Positions 39,695 to 47,318 of a stretch of 64,000 nt of DNA are shown one piece after another; within the stretch, counting starts at the first letter, position 1; each line of letters opens with the position of its first letter. Both the position numbers and the translations under genes were made by a program. This DNA is from Bacillota bacterium (GTDB lineage: Bacteria > Bacillota > UBA4882 > UBA8346), in NCBI GenBank assembly GCA_023436305.1, contig JAEZJQ010000005.1, forward strand, positions 1-64,000, written 5' to 3'. The notes beneath the pieces are model-generated. The model did not search any database and was not told the DNA's origin. It saw only the letters and a list, made by a program, of their open reading frames with translations.

Positions 39695-40963
39695 TCAAAC
39701 GCTTTTGATGGCATCCACCACCTTCATCTTGGCTGCTTGCCGGGAGGGAATGACCGAAACGATAGCCGCCACGATGATACCGATAAACATTGTACCAATA
39801 ATCCCCGGGACAGTGATCACGAATTTAATCACATTATCAATCGGCATATTCAGTTGTGAAATCATCGACGTTAAATCGATTCCGTTGATCACAAAATAGA
39901 TCGTGAATAATGTTCCCAATACTACTCCGCTAATACTGCCGATCAATCCTAAAAACGAGCCTTCCATCAAAAACATGGATAGAATTTCCAACCGAGAAAA
40001 ACCCATGGATTTGATGATTCCGATCTCTTTCCTTCGTTCCAGCACTACCATCATCATTACATTGGTGATGATAAAGGAGCCAAGCAGGGCAATGATGATA
40101 TACATGAAATTATAAATCTGCACCATCGCATCCATCATCTGAGCCATACCACCGGCTTGTTTCCAGGAAACCGCCATAATATTTCCAAAACGCTCATCCG
40201 CATTCAATTTTTCCTGGATCATTCGGGAAATTTTCTCCGCTTTTTGATAGTCTTTCAACATGATCAAAATTTGCTGGCAGCCTCCACCGGTATTTAAAAT
40301 CTCCTTGGCGTCTTTCAACGAAATCTGGAAGGTAGTATCATCCAAAGCGTTTAAACCGGTCTTAAAAATACCGGCGACCTTAAGGGTGGGAATATGCAGG
40401 GAGTAATCACTCCCGGAAACCAGAACTTTAAAAGTATCGCCGACTTTTAATTTCAGTGTGTCTGCCACTTTTTGTCCGATAAGGATCTCCCGCTCCTTAT
40501 GCTTGACATTGCCCGAATTGTTTAGATACTGGCCGTCAACAACGGAACGGTCCAACATGAACAACTTCTTTTCTTGTTTAACATCTCCCCCAAATGCTAC
40601 GACTGCTTTGTTGTTGCCTTCATACTGTAACAGCACTCCAAAGAAGATTCGCTCGGTGATTAAATCGATCTCTTTTTGAATCGCCGGATCGTCTTTGATA
40701 TAGCGGATTAGTTCCGAGGGGTTTTCAATATTGTAGGTTATCGGCTTAAACCGTTTATTCTCTTGATAATCTTTCGTTACCAATTGAATATGACCGGACT
40801 CATTCTTCGTTGAGTTATAAATGACCGAGTGTTTCATCCCGTTTATATAACCTTGGAGAAATATGATCATCAAAAGGGAAAGAGCGACTGAGATAACCGC
40901 TAACAGAGACCGCCGGCTATTTCGCCGAATATTTCGGAAAGCCATTTTCATTAGAACGAGCAT
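39695..40963 (-). CDS. ABC transporter permease, LolC/E-MacB type (second)
   Basis: Membrane protein of 422 residues. One N-terminal helix (about 10-35) after an RNIRRNSRRSLLAV motif is followed by a large extracytoplasmic MacB_PCD-type domain (about 40-275). A C-terminal FtsX domain with three helices completes it. The motif ERRKEIGIIKSMGFSR before the second helix is typical of FtsX/LolE coupling helices. The ATG at 40963 follows GAGGGGG. It pairs with the permease encoded just upstream and with the ATPase. Mechanotransmission-type extraction of lipid or lipoprotein is the known mode of the family. Confidence 0.88.
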   Translation of the reverse strand: MLVLMKMAFRNIRRNSRRSLLAVISVALSLLMIIFLQGYINGMKHSVIYNSTKNESGHIQLVTKDYQENKRFKPITYNIENPSELIRYIKDDPAIQKEIDLITERIFFGVLLQYEGNNKAVVAFGGDVKQEKKLFMLDRSVVDGQYLNNSGNVKHKEREILIGQKVADTLKLKVGDTFKVLVSGSDYSLHIPTLKVAGIFKTGLNALDDTTFQISLKDAKEILNTGGGCQQILIMLKDYQKAEKISRMIQEKLNADERFGNIMAVSWKQAGGMAQMMDAMVQIYNFMYIIIALLGSFIITNVMMMVVLERRKEIGIIKSMGFSRLEILSMFLMEGSFLGLIGSISGVVLGTLFTIYFVINGIDLTSMISQLNMPIDNVIKFVITVPGIIGTMFIGIIVAAIVSVIPSRQAAKMKVVDAIKSV

Positions 40964-41051
40964 CGGGAACCCCCTCTTTTCAGTGTGCATTGATCAGTGA
41001 ACAATTCTCAATTATTCGGTTGTTTTGCCGCTAAACTATACTTCCGCATTG

Positions 41052-42308
41052 TTAATTGAATTTTAAGCATTGAGTTGGGGTTATTTTCGCGGCCTTTCGA
41101 GCCGGAACGACGGCTGCCAAGGCAGCGATTATTATTCCTAAAAGTAAGGCGGTGACAAAAGTTTTAATATTCCATTGCCCGTAAAACACACCCGAAATAG
41201 GCATCTGGGAAGAATCTATATTCTTCATCATTGCGGTTAAATCCATCCCTGAATTCACCATCCAAATATTCACCAGGAAACCCGCTATAATGCCCATCAA
41301 ACCGCCCACCAGGCCAATCAATATTCCTTCATAAAGAAACATCCTGCGAATCTCATTCGGTTGTATACCGAGCGCCCTGAGTACCCCCACTTCTCGAATC
41401 CGCTCATAGACACTCATTAAGACCGTATTGACAATACCGACCGCGCCAATCAGTAAGATAAAAAATATGATCATCGATTGAGCCTTGCGTTTTCCAGCCA
41501 TCATTTCAATAAAAGCACTATTGATGTCATAAAACGTATCCACGTCAAGCTCCTGAAACTGAAGCGAAATTTTATCCTTTATGATATTGAGCCGCTGTAC
41601 ATATACATCTATATCTTCTATTTTATTCCAAGGAACATGGATATCGAATTCGGTCACAAAGTTCTGAACATCTAAAAATTGGTTCGCGGCTTGAAAGGTA
41701 ATGAATATTCCGCTGTCGTTGATAAATGGCGCAGGTGTTTCTAATAAGCCAACCACTTCAAAATCCACGGCATTATTGGCTTCAAAACGGGTACGGGTGT
41801 TTAACAGGACTGTATCACCAACTTTAACCCCGAGATCTTCGGCCAATTTCCTGCCGAGGATAACCTCTTGGGTGTTATCCCTCGAGAAAAATCGTCCGGC
41901 ACTGATATATTTCGCAAGGGTGAAAACCCGGGCATCGCTATCGGGCTGGATTACCGAACCAACTGTCCGGAGTGACCGATCGCCGCCAATGATTTCGGTT
42001 AGGAATGCAACCCGTGATGTTACTCCGGTAACCTCCGGTAACGTTTTTACATATCTCCCCAAAGAATCAATATCACCAATTCCATATTTTAACGGATAAG
42101 CCGTTTTCTCCGCGGCATATTCCTTGGAGAAGATTTTCAATGAACCATCGGTCAAATTCACCATATTTTCCATGCTCGCCCGATCCACACCACTCATCAA
42201 GGAATCTAACAGGATAAAAAACATAAGCCCAAAGGCGATTGTAATCGCGCTTATGAACGTCCGGCGCTTATGGCGGAGAATATTCCGGAAAGCGATTTTA
42301 AGAATCAT
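41052..42308 (-). CDS. ABC transporter permease, LolC/E-MacB type (first)
   Basis: Membrane protein of 418 residues built like its neighbour: an N-terminal helix after AFRNILRHKRRTFISA, a periplasmic domain (about 40-270) and a three-helix FtsX domain. YERIREVGVLRALGIQP is the coupling motif. Two unequal permeases with one ATPase is the arrangement of LolCDE. The gene starts 6 bp after the ATPase stop. Confidence 0.88.
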   Translation of the reverse strand: MILKIAFRNILRHKRRTFISAITIAFGLMFFILLDSLMSGVDRASMENMVNLTDGSLKIFSKEYAAEKTAYPLKYGIGDIDSLGRYVKTLPEVTGVTSRVAFLTEIIGGDRSLRTVGSVIQPDSDARVFTLAKYISAGRFFSRDNTQEVILGRKLAEDLGVKVGDTVLLNTRTRFEANNAVDFEVVGLLETPAPFINDSGIFITFQAANQFLDVQNFVTEFDIHVPWNKIEDIDVYVQRLNIIKDKISLQFQELDVDTFYDINSAFIEMMAGKRKAQSMIIFFILLIGAVGIVNTVLMSVYERIREVGVLRALGIQPNEIRRMFLYEGILIGLVGGLMGIIAGFLVNIWMVNSGMDLTAMMKNIDSSQMPISGVFYGQWNIKTFVTALLLGIIIAALAAVVPARKAAKITPTQCLKFN

Positions 42309-42314
42309 GATGAA

Positions 42315-43001
42315 CTACCTCCTTTCATCGGCAGCGATATTTCCGTCTTTTAAGGTGACAATTCGCGCTGCATAACGCTGTACCAGCGCATCATGAGTTG
42401 AAAATACAAAAGTGGTTTTCATTTCTTGATTGATCTGTTTCATCAATTTGATAATCTCTTCCGCAGTTTTGGAATCTAAATTGGCTGTCGGTTCATCCGC
42501 CAAAACCAGTAGTGGTTCTTTCACCAACGCCCGGGCAATGGAAACCCGCTGTTCCTGACCGCCGGAGAGTTCAGTCGGAAAACGATCCAGTTTATCCCCC
42601 AACCCAACTTCGGTAACAATTTTTTCCACCCGGCTCCGAATCTCTTGGGGAGAATTTTTCTTTTCGATGACCAGTGGCAATTCTACGTTTTCACGGACTG
42701 TTAAAACTGGAATTAAATTGTAAGCTTGAAATACAAATCCGATATTTTCCTTACGATAGATCGAGAGAGACTTTTCATCCATTTCTCCAAGCTCTGTTCC
42801 ATTATACCGGATACTACCCGAAGTTGCAGTGTCCAAACACCCGATAATATTTAGCAAAGTAGTTTTACCACTCCCCGATGGGCCCACTATAGCTAAAAAT
42901 TCCCCTTTTTCAATGGAAAGATCCACTCCGCGTAAAGCGGGTACTTCCACTTTTCCCTTCGTATACTTTTTTCCCACCTGTATCAAACGTAAAAGTTCCA
43001 T
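42315..43001 (-). CDS. ABC transporter ATPase, LolD/MacB-like
   Basis: Cytoplasmic ATPase of 228 residues. Walker A is GPSGSGKTT (about 39-47), the signature is LSGGQEQRVSIARAL and Walker B is LVLADEPTANLD. The Q-loop and the H-loop region FSTHDALV are present. Sequence style places it with the MacB/LolD group that works with FtsX-type permeases. It follows the regulator by 3 bp and precedes the permeases, so it is part of the same operon. Confidence 0.92.
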   Translation of the reverse strand: MELLRLIQVGKKYTKGKVEVPALRGVDLSIEKGEFLAIVGPSGSGKTTLLNIIGCLDTATSGSIRYNGTELGEMDEKSLSIYRKENIGFVFQAYNLIPVLTVRENVELPLVIEKKNSPQEIRSRVEKIVTEVGLGDKLDRFPTELSGGQEQRVSIARALVKEPLLVLADEPTANLDSKTAEEIIKLMKQINQEMKTTFVFSTHDALVQRYAARIVTLKDGNIAADERR

Positions 43002-43004
43002 GAA

Positions 43005-43370
43005 TTATTCCTCCTCCATTGGTTTTTGTGGCCGGGCTGGTTTGGGTTGTTCCTGTTTTACCGTCATGATCAGCTTTTCCATGGTCTCTAAATAGTCAAT
43101 TAATGTGTTAGCCCCATCCGTAGTAATGGCCACCATTGTTAAGGGCTTTCCATCTTCAAAACTCTTTCGGACATTAATTAAACCCGCATCTTGTAAGTTT
43201 TTTAACTGAACTGACAGATTTCCGGCGGTCAATTGCAAATGATCCCGGAGTTCGGTAAAACTGCGCTCCTTTTCCTGACTGCTGGCCAGAAAAGCAAGAA
43301 TCAACAGCCGGGCTGGTTCGTGAATCATTTTATTAAATTCATATTGACTAAAACTTTGTTCACTGTCCAT
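43005..43370 (-). CDS. Winged-helix transcriptional regulator (HTH_27/MarR-ArsR-like)
   Basis: DNA-binding protein of 121 residues. The winged helix (about 15-95) has HEPARLLILAFL, FTELRDHLQLTAGNLSVQL and a wing ending in LTMVAITTDG, as in PF13601-type regulators. The ATG at 43370 follows AAGGAG and overlaps the upstream gene by 11 bp. As the second gene of the operon it is likely to control its own transcription. A perfect 14-bp palindrome near the operon start is a candidate operator. Confidence 0.85.
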   Translation of the reverse strand: MDSEQSFSQYEFNKMIHEPARLLILAFLASSQEKERSFTELRDHLQLTAGNLSVQLKNLQDAGLINVRKSFEDGKPLTMVAITTDGANTLIDYLETMEKLIMTVKQEQPKPARPQKPMEEE

Positions 43371-44049
43371 CGGACTGCTCCTTGTCAATCTGGTAGAAGA
43401 CGGTAATATATAAATAGAAAGCCAGAAATCCCAAGCCGAAGATCCCCGAAGTCCATAGTAGAGAGGTTAATGGCGCGGCACTGATGAAAGGAACCGATAT
43501 GATCCCGGTAATCCAGAAATAATTACCCAACATAAAAAGCTCCGTTAATGAAATGAAAGAACCAATGGTAGCAAAACAAAAACCGATCCCAATCGCTAAT
43601 GTGGGTACGACGAGATGGCTATTTTGGCCCATAATGAAGAAAAAAGTAAAAAAGAGCATTGCCCCTACAAACCCCGGATAAACTAGCATTGCCTGGCGCG
43701 AGTACATCCGGATCATGGTTTGAAAAAACGAAGCCCGGGGCACTAGCTGTCGCGCCTGAAAATAAATCATGGCTTTACCGATACCTACCATCAATAACCC
43801 GACAATGATTCCCCCGATTAATAATAAACGGATTTCAAAGGGAATCGCCTCATAGTTAAGGTAGCGTTGTAATAAAACATAATAGAAAAACGGCATGAAT
43901 AAAGCTGCCACCCCGGTGATTATACACAGCAGTTTCATTAACGGTGAATACATTAATCGCCGGGTTATAGAGGAATTTTGTTTAATAGCGCTTTTAACCT
44001 GCCGAATATTCTCAAGCAATTCATCGAAATTAATATCTTGCTTTTCCAT
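43360..44049 (-). CDS. Multi-pass membrane protein, first gene of the Lol-like operon
   Basis: Unknown membrane protein of 229 residues with about six hydrophobic helices between residues 45 and 220. The N-terminal 40 residues are hydrophilic and helical. The ribosome site GGAGG precedes two adjacent ATGs (44052 and 44049); the second has the better spacing. It overlaps the regulator gene, so the two are probably coupled. It could be an auxiliary membrane subunit or a sensor; no family was recognised. Confidence 0.65.
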   Translation of the reverse strand: MEKQDINFDELLENIRQVKSAIKQNSSITRRLMYSPLMKLLCIITGVAALFMPFFYYVLLQRYLNYEAIPFEIRLLLIGGIIVGLLMVGIGKAMIYFQARQLVPRASFFQTMIRMYSRQAMLVYPGFVGAMLFFTFFFIMGQNSHLVVPTLAIGIGFCFATIGSFISLTELFMLGNYFWITGIISVPFISAAPLTSLLWTSGIFGLGFLAFYLYITVFYQIDKEQSDGQ

Positions 44050-44067
44050 CATTGCCTCCGTTATTTT

Positions 44068-44081
44068 ATAAACTAGTTTAT
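44068..44081. promoter_or_regulatory. Perfect palindrome, candidate operator of the Lol-like operon
   Basis: ATAAACTAGTTTAT is a perfect 14-bp inverted repeat 16 bp before the first start codon, about 11-25 bp after the predicted transcription start. A further half-site-like ATAAACTT lies next to it. The adjacent winged-helix gene makes an autoregulatory site likely, but this is inference. Confidence 0.5.
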
Positions 44082-44098
44082 GATATAAACTTATTTAT

Positions 44099-44127
44099 AT
44101 TATAGACCTATTGACCAAATTATTCAA
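44099..44127 (-). promoter_or_regulatory. Promoter of the Lol-like operon
   Basis: On the minus strand TTGAAT (44122-44127) and a perfect TATAAT (44099-44104) are separated by exactly 17 bp. It lies about 50 bp upstream of the first gene of the operon. Confidence 0.75.
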
Positions 44128-44266
44128 GCCGGGAATCGATGACAATCCAATCATTCAGGAATTTAAAAATTGCAGGTTAGTAGTATTAACACCGAATTAC
44201 GATAACCATTTATTTAAATAATTTAGGCCAGTTTATATACCCGACGTGATACGCCCGGCTTACCCC

Positions 44267-44983
44267 CTATGCCAACACCAGCCTGGCCAAGTACTGGGAA
44301 TCTTCCTCATATACTACCTGAAATTCCCAGCCGGTCCGGTGGGAGTATTTCTTTAAGGTATCCTCATCAACGAACAGCCAATTAAACGATGGCCCCTTAA
44401 CTCCCCGGTACTCCATTTGGTACTGCACTTTGCCGTAATCCGCGCCTTTTTTTAATATCCGTTTAATATTGATTCCGGGCTCTTGCCGCAAATAACCAAG
44501 ATCGGTGGAATCCAACAACAATTGGCCTTCTGGTTTGAGTAGACGCTTGATATCTCTCAAGAAAAGCTCCAAACCTTTTAAATCTCCGGCTAATCCAATC
44601 CCGTTCATAAGCATTAATATGGTATCAAAAGGTTCTGCTTGGTAATCCCATATATTGGAACAAATAGCCTTTTCAAGACCACGCTGTTGCATTACCGCAA
44701 CTGAAAAAGGCGATACATCGACGGCTGAAACCTCAAATCCTTGTTGCTGTAATATCAAACTATGACTACCGGCTCCGGCGCCGATATCCAGTACCGTTCC
44801 TCTACAAAGGTCCAACGCATATCTTTCCAACTCCGGCAATTGTTCCAAAGTCCGAAAGAAGATACCGGCCGGCATTTTCTCGATTCCCGCGCAGTCACTT
44901 TCAACGATTAATTCAGCGTCAAGGTTACCGGTAAAGTAATCAATAATCGCCAGACCCTGGAGATCCCAACTGTCAAAGCCCAT
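44267..44983 (-). CDS. Class I SAM-dependent methyltransferase
   Basis: Soluble enzyme of 238 residues. Motif I, VLDIGAGAGSHSL (about residues 65-77), and the acidic residue after strand two (VSAVDVSPFS) bind S-adenosylmethionine. ILMLMNGIGLAG and LLLDSTDLGYL follow the Methyltransf_25/11 pattern. It is a single gene preceded by an ordinary spacer. The acceptor is unknown. Confidence 0.85.
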   Translation of the reverse strand: MGFDSWDLQGLAIIDYFTGNLDAELIVESDCAGIEKMPAGIFFRTLEQLPELERYALDLCRGTVLDIGAGAGSHSLILQQQGFEVSAVDVSPFSVAVMQQRGLEKAICSNIWDYQAEPFDTILMLMNGIGLAGDLKGLELFLRDIKRLLKPEGQLLLDSTDLGYLRQEPGINIKRILKKGADYGKVQYQMEYRGVKGPSFNWLFVDEDTLKKYSHRTGWEFQVVYEEDSQYLARLVLA

Positions 44984-45260
44984 TATTCTTTTTACCTTCT
45001 TTTCATAATCTTGATTGTGCGATCGATTACTCCAGTGATTTAATCATATCCCTATGATATTGCTTATAGCAGCGATTTTATCTGCAAAGTATTCATGTGT
45101 TTAATCGCCGAAGTAACAATACAATTTTATACGGTAAGCCTCATAATTGGAAGCAAATTTTAAAAATCATTCTCAGGTACCATTAAATTCCTGCTTAACC
45201 CGGTAATCTTCGAAGGATTAAAACCGAACGATTCCTAAAATCCACTTGAATTTGGAATAC
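44984..45260. other. Gene-free spacer
   Basis: AT-rich DNA upstream of the methyltransferase and downstream of the 45333-45803 gene. No ORF with a ribosome site, no repeat and no known RNA was recognised. Confidence 0.4.
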
Positions 45261-45290
45261 AAAAAAATAGGGCGGCTTTTGAGGCCGCCA
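45261..45290 (-). terminator. Intrinsic terminator
   Basis: On the minus strand GGCGGC and GCCGCC form the stem (45271-45289), followed by CTATTTTTTT. It lies about 40 bp after the stop of the unknown gene at 45333. Confidence 0.88.
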
Positions 45291-45332
45291 CCTTTAAATG
45301 TAAAGGTAATTAAGCTGGAAGGAAACTTGCAC

Positions 45333-45803
45333 TTATTGGGCAATCCGGATTCCATTTTCCGATTGGTCCAGTAATTGAAAAGAGTTAAGTTGGTCGCGAA
45401 TCTCCAAGGTATCTTGTGTTATTTTTACAATAAACTTGTGGCGTTCTATGGCATTGGCGATACCAATGATACCATCAAGCAAAACTCCCAGGAAGAGGTT
45501 AACATTTTTGTAATCCTTGGCGTGTTGTGAAGTAATATTAACGGTCACACGATTGACCCGGGTTTCCAACTCCATCTTCTCACCATAAAAATTGTTATAG
45601 ATGACTCCGGAGTATTTGCCCAACTTTTGAACACAAGTAATCAGATAAGTTAAACACTTGTGGAGTGATTCTTTACGAACGCTTAGATCCGATATCTCAT
45701 TTATTTTACTGAACAACTCACAGTATAAATAACTTAGATCCTTGACCGCCCAAGCATTTTCCGAATCAACTCGAATCACGACATTCTTCGTTTTCACTTC
45801 CAT
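45333..45803 (-). CDS. Protein of unknown function
   Basis: Soluble protein of 156 residues without signal peptide or membrane helix. It appears mixed alpha/beta, with YLYCELFSKINEI and a helical stretch NLFLGVLLDGIIGIANAIERH. The start at 45803 follows GAGGTG at good spacing. The gene has its own terminator and no operon partner; the response regulator lies about 285 bp upstream on the same strand. I do not recognise the family. Confidence 0.55.
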   Translation of the reverse strand: MEVKTKNVVIRVDSENAWAVKDLSYLYCELFSKINEISDLSVRKESLHKCLTYLITCVQKLGKYSGVIYNNFYGEKMELETRVNRVTVNITSQHAKDYKNVNLFLGVLLDGIIGIANAIERHKFIVKITQDTLEIRDQLNSFQLLDQSENGIRIAQ

Positions 45804-46007
45804 AATGTTGCACCTCACATTTCGTTAATATATTCATTATGCGTTAAGCACTATCAAAAATATGTTTTCATGATTCATATTTTGATTCTATTGTAGAGAT
45901 GTTTTTGGGTTTATACTCTAACTTTAATTCCATTGTCTCACCGGTTTCTAATATGTATTATAGTTTTAATTTCAATCCTGCAACAGTCTAAACTTTTTAC
46001 TACCTGG

Positions 46008-46037
46008 AATAAAAAAAGGAGTATATTTTATACTCCC
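46008..46037 (-). terminator. Terminator of the response regulator gene
   Basis: On the minus strand GGAGTAT and ATACTCC form a 7-bp stem with a 5-nt loop (46018-46036), followed by seven T residues (46011-46017). It lies about 50 bp after the gene. Confidence 0.85.
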
Positions 46038-46088
46038 TAATTTACTAAAAATGTTAAAATTGGTGTTTTATGTTTGGTTTCCGGAAAG

Positions 46089-46721
46089 CTAGTTGAATGG
46101 CATCGCATTTGATTTCAGCATCCGAATGGCTTCTTTAATATTGGTTGCGTTAAATTTTTTCAGGATATTACTGATATGTTTTTTCAGGGTTCCCTCACTA
46201 ATACATAAATCAATACAGATCTTTTCTTTGGGCTGCCCGTCTTCCAACATTAAAAAGATTTGTTTTTCAGTGGGGGTCAGTTTATCCAACTGTTCCTGTT
46301 CTTTCAGTTTGGAATAGTCCTTTAAAACAATTTCCAAAGGTGATGTCTGGTAATACGTGGATCGAATTGCATTCGGGAGCTGCCGGAAATTTTCTTTTAA
46401 TATATAATTCACCGCTCCGGCAATAATCGAGTTTTTAATAACACCTTCATCGGAGTTGGAAGTCATCATGATAATTTTTACGGGTTGTATATCTAAAATT
46501 TCACGGGAAGCCGATATGCCGTCATAATTTTTGGCGATGCCATCCAAATTGACATCCATTAATATGATATCGGTCTTGGAGTTTCGGGCAAATCGAATGG
46601 CTTCCGCTTTGGTCGTCGCCGCCCAGATAACCAACATATCTTCCTGGTTGTTGATAAAGATGATTGACTGTTTTATCCAATCCGCATCATCATCGACAAC
46701 AGCCACTTTAATTTTTTCCAT
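46089..46721 (-). CDS. NarL/FixJ-type response regulator
   Basis: Two-domain regulator of 210 residues. The receiver has VVDDDADW, the phospho-accepting Asp in IILMDVNLDG, a Thr/Ser switch in IMMTSNSDE and a Lys in NYILKENF. The LuxR-type DNA-binding domain contains LTPTEKQIFLMLEDGQ and the recognition helix CISEGTLKKHISNIL. The start at 46721 follows GGAGG with 5-bp spacing; the longer open frame has an unlikely N-terminus. No histidine kinase is adjacent, so it is an orphan. It faces away from the attenuated ABC operon but lies right next to its promoter and could control it. Confidence 0.9.
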   Translation of the reverse strand: MEKIKVAVVDDDADWIKQSIIFINNQEDMLVIWAATTKAEAIRFARNSKTDIILMDVNLDGIAKNYDGISASREILDIQPVKIIMMTSNSDEGVIKNSIIAGAVNYILKENFRQLPNAIRSTYYQTSPLEIVLKDYSKLKEQEQLDKLTPTEKQIFLMLEDGQPKEKICIDLCISEGTLKKHISNILKKFNATNIKEAIRMLKSNAMPFN

Positions 46722-46957
46722 CATTTCCTCCCGGTACAGATACTCAATCTTTAGAGAAATTTTTCGACATAAAAGAAGATACAATATTCAATAGTGATTT
46801 TGTCGATAAAATGGACATCCTGCTACAAATAAACAAACGATTCTTACAAATCCATTTTATTTTTTATATCTAAAAAAATCAAGACCCCCGATACCATTTT
46901 TGTATTGGCCGGTCGCGATGACGCCTTTGACCGCTTAACTGAATTTTTATTTTTTGC

Positions 46958-46987
46958 TTGACAATTTCCGGGACTTGATTATATAAT
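46958..46987 (+). promoter_or_regulatory. Strong promoter of the leader peptide and ABC exporter
   Basis: A perfect TTGACA (46958-46963) and a perfect TATAAT (46982-46987) are separated by 18 bp. Transcription should start near 46994, giving a leader of about 33 nt before the leader-peptide start codon. Confidence 0.85.
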
Positions 46988-47026
46988 CTTTTTATTGGTA
47001 AAAATATCAAAAAGGAGGTCGGGAAT

Positions 47027-47125
47027 ATGAAAATGAAAATTAGGTTAAACGCCCAATCAATTGTTTTGGGTTCCAATTTTACGAGTTCAATTCCGGCATC
47101 CCCACCTCCGGCAGCATTGCACTGA
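47027..47125 (+). CDS. 32-residue leader peptide with a Pro-Pro-Pro motif
   Basis: This short frame was read directly from the sequence. AAAGGAGGTC, one of the best ribosome sites in the window, lies about 9 bp before ATG 47027, and the frame ends at TGA 47123-47125. The peptide begins MKMKIRLNAQS and ends SIPASPPPAALH. It has no cysteine and no double-glycine leader site. The Pro-Pro-Pro stretch is a known ribosome-stalling motif relieved by EF-P. It is followed by two terminator-like hairpins and then the ABC exporter genes. The arrangement resembles the bmrB leader of Bacillus bmrCD. The alternative, an exported signal peptide, cannot be excluded. Confidence 0.65.
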   Translation: MKMKIRLNAQSIVLGSNFTSSIPASPPPAALH

Positions 47126-47148
47126 TTTATCCTTTCGATTCCAACGTT

Positions 47149-47189
47149 GGCCGTGGTGGTAACTTCCTCCCACGGCCTTTCATTTTTTA
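47149..47189 (+). terminator. Attenuator hairpin after the leader peptide
   Basis: GGCCGTGG (47149-47156) pairs with CCACGGCC (47170-47177), and the inner GG/CC can extend the stem. TTTCATTTTTTATT follows directly. It stands between the leader peptide and the ABC genes, so readthrough must occur for the exporter to be made. CCACC within the Pro codons (47102-47106) is complementary to the GGTGG in its 5' arm and could form an antiterminator. Confidence 0.75.
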
Positions 47190-47194
47190 TTATC

Positions 47195-47228
47195 AAAGGC
47201 CATTCGGGATTCAACCATGGCTTTTTTT
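47195..47228 (+). terminator. Second terminator-like hairpin in the leader
   Basis: AAAG-G-CCAT (47195-47203) can pair with ATGGCTTT (47217-47224) with one bulged G, followed by further T residues. It is weaker than the first hairpin but is also placed before the ABC genes. Confidence 0.5.
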
Positions 47229-47318
47229 GATCCCCAAAGCAGCCGGAGCCTGAATTCATCCTAATTATTCAATCACTTTATATTTATTAATAAAAATAGT
47301 CAGATGGGGAAGACGTAT

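Noticed and set aside
46879..47259. Minus-strand open frame of 126 codons opposite the leader peptide region
   Set aside because: It has no ribosome site, runs antisense through the promoter, leader ORF and terminator, and its composition looks like a shadow.
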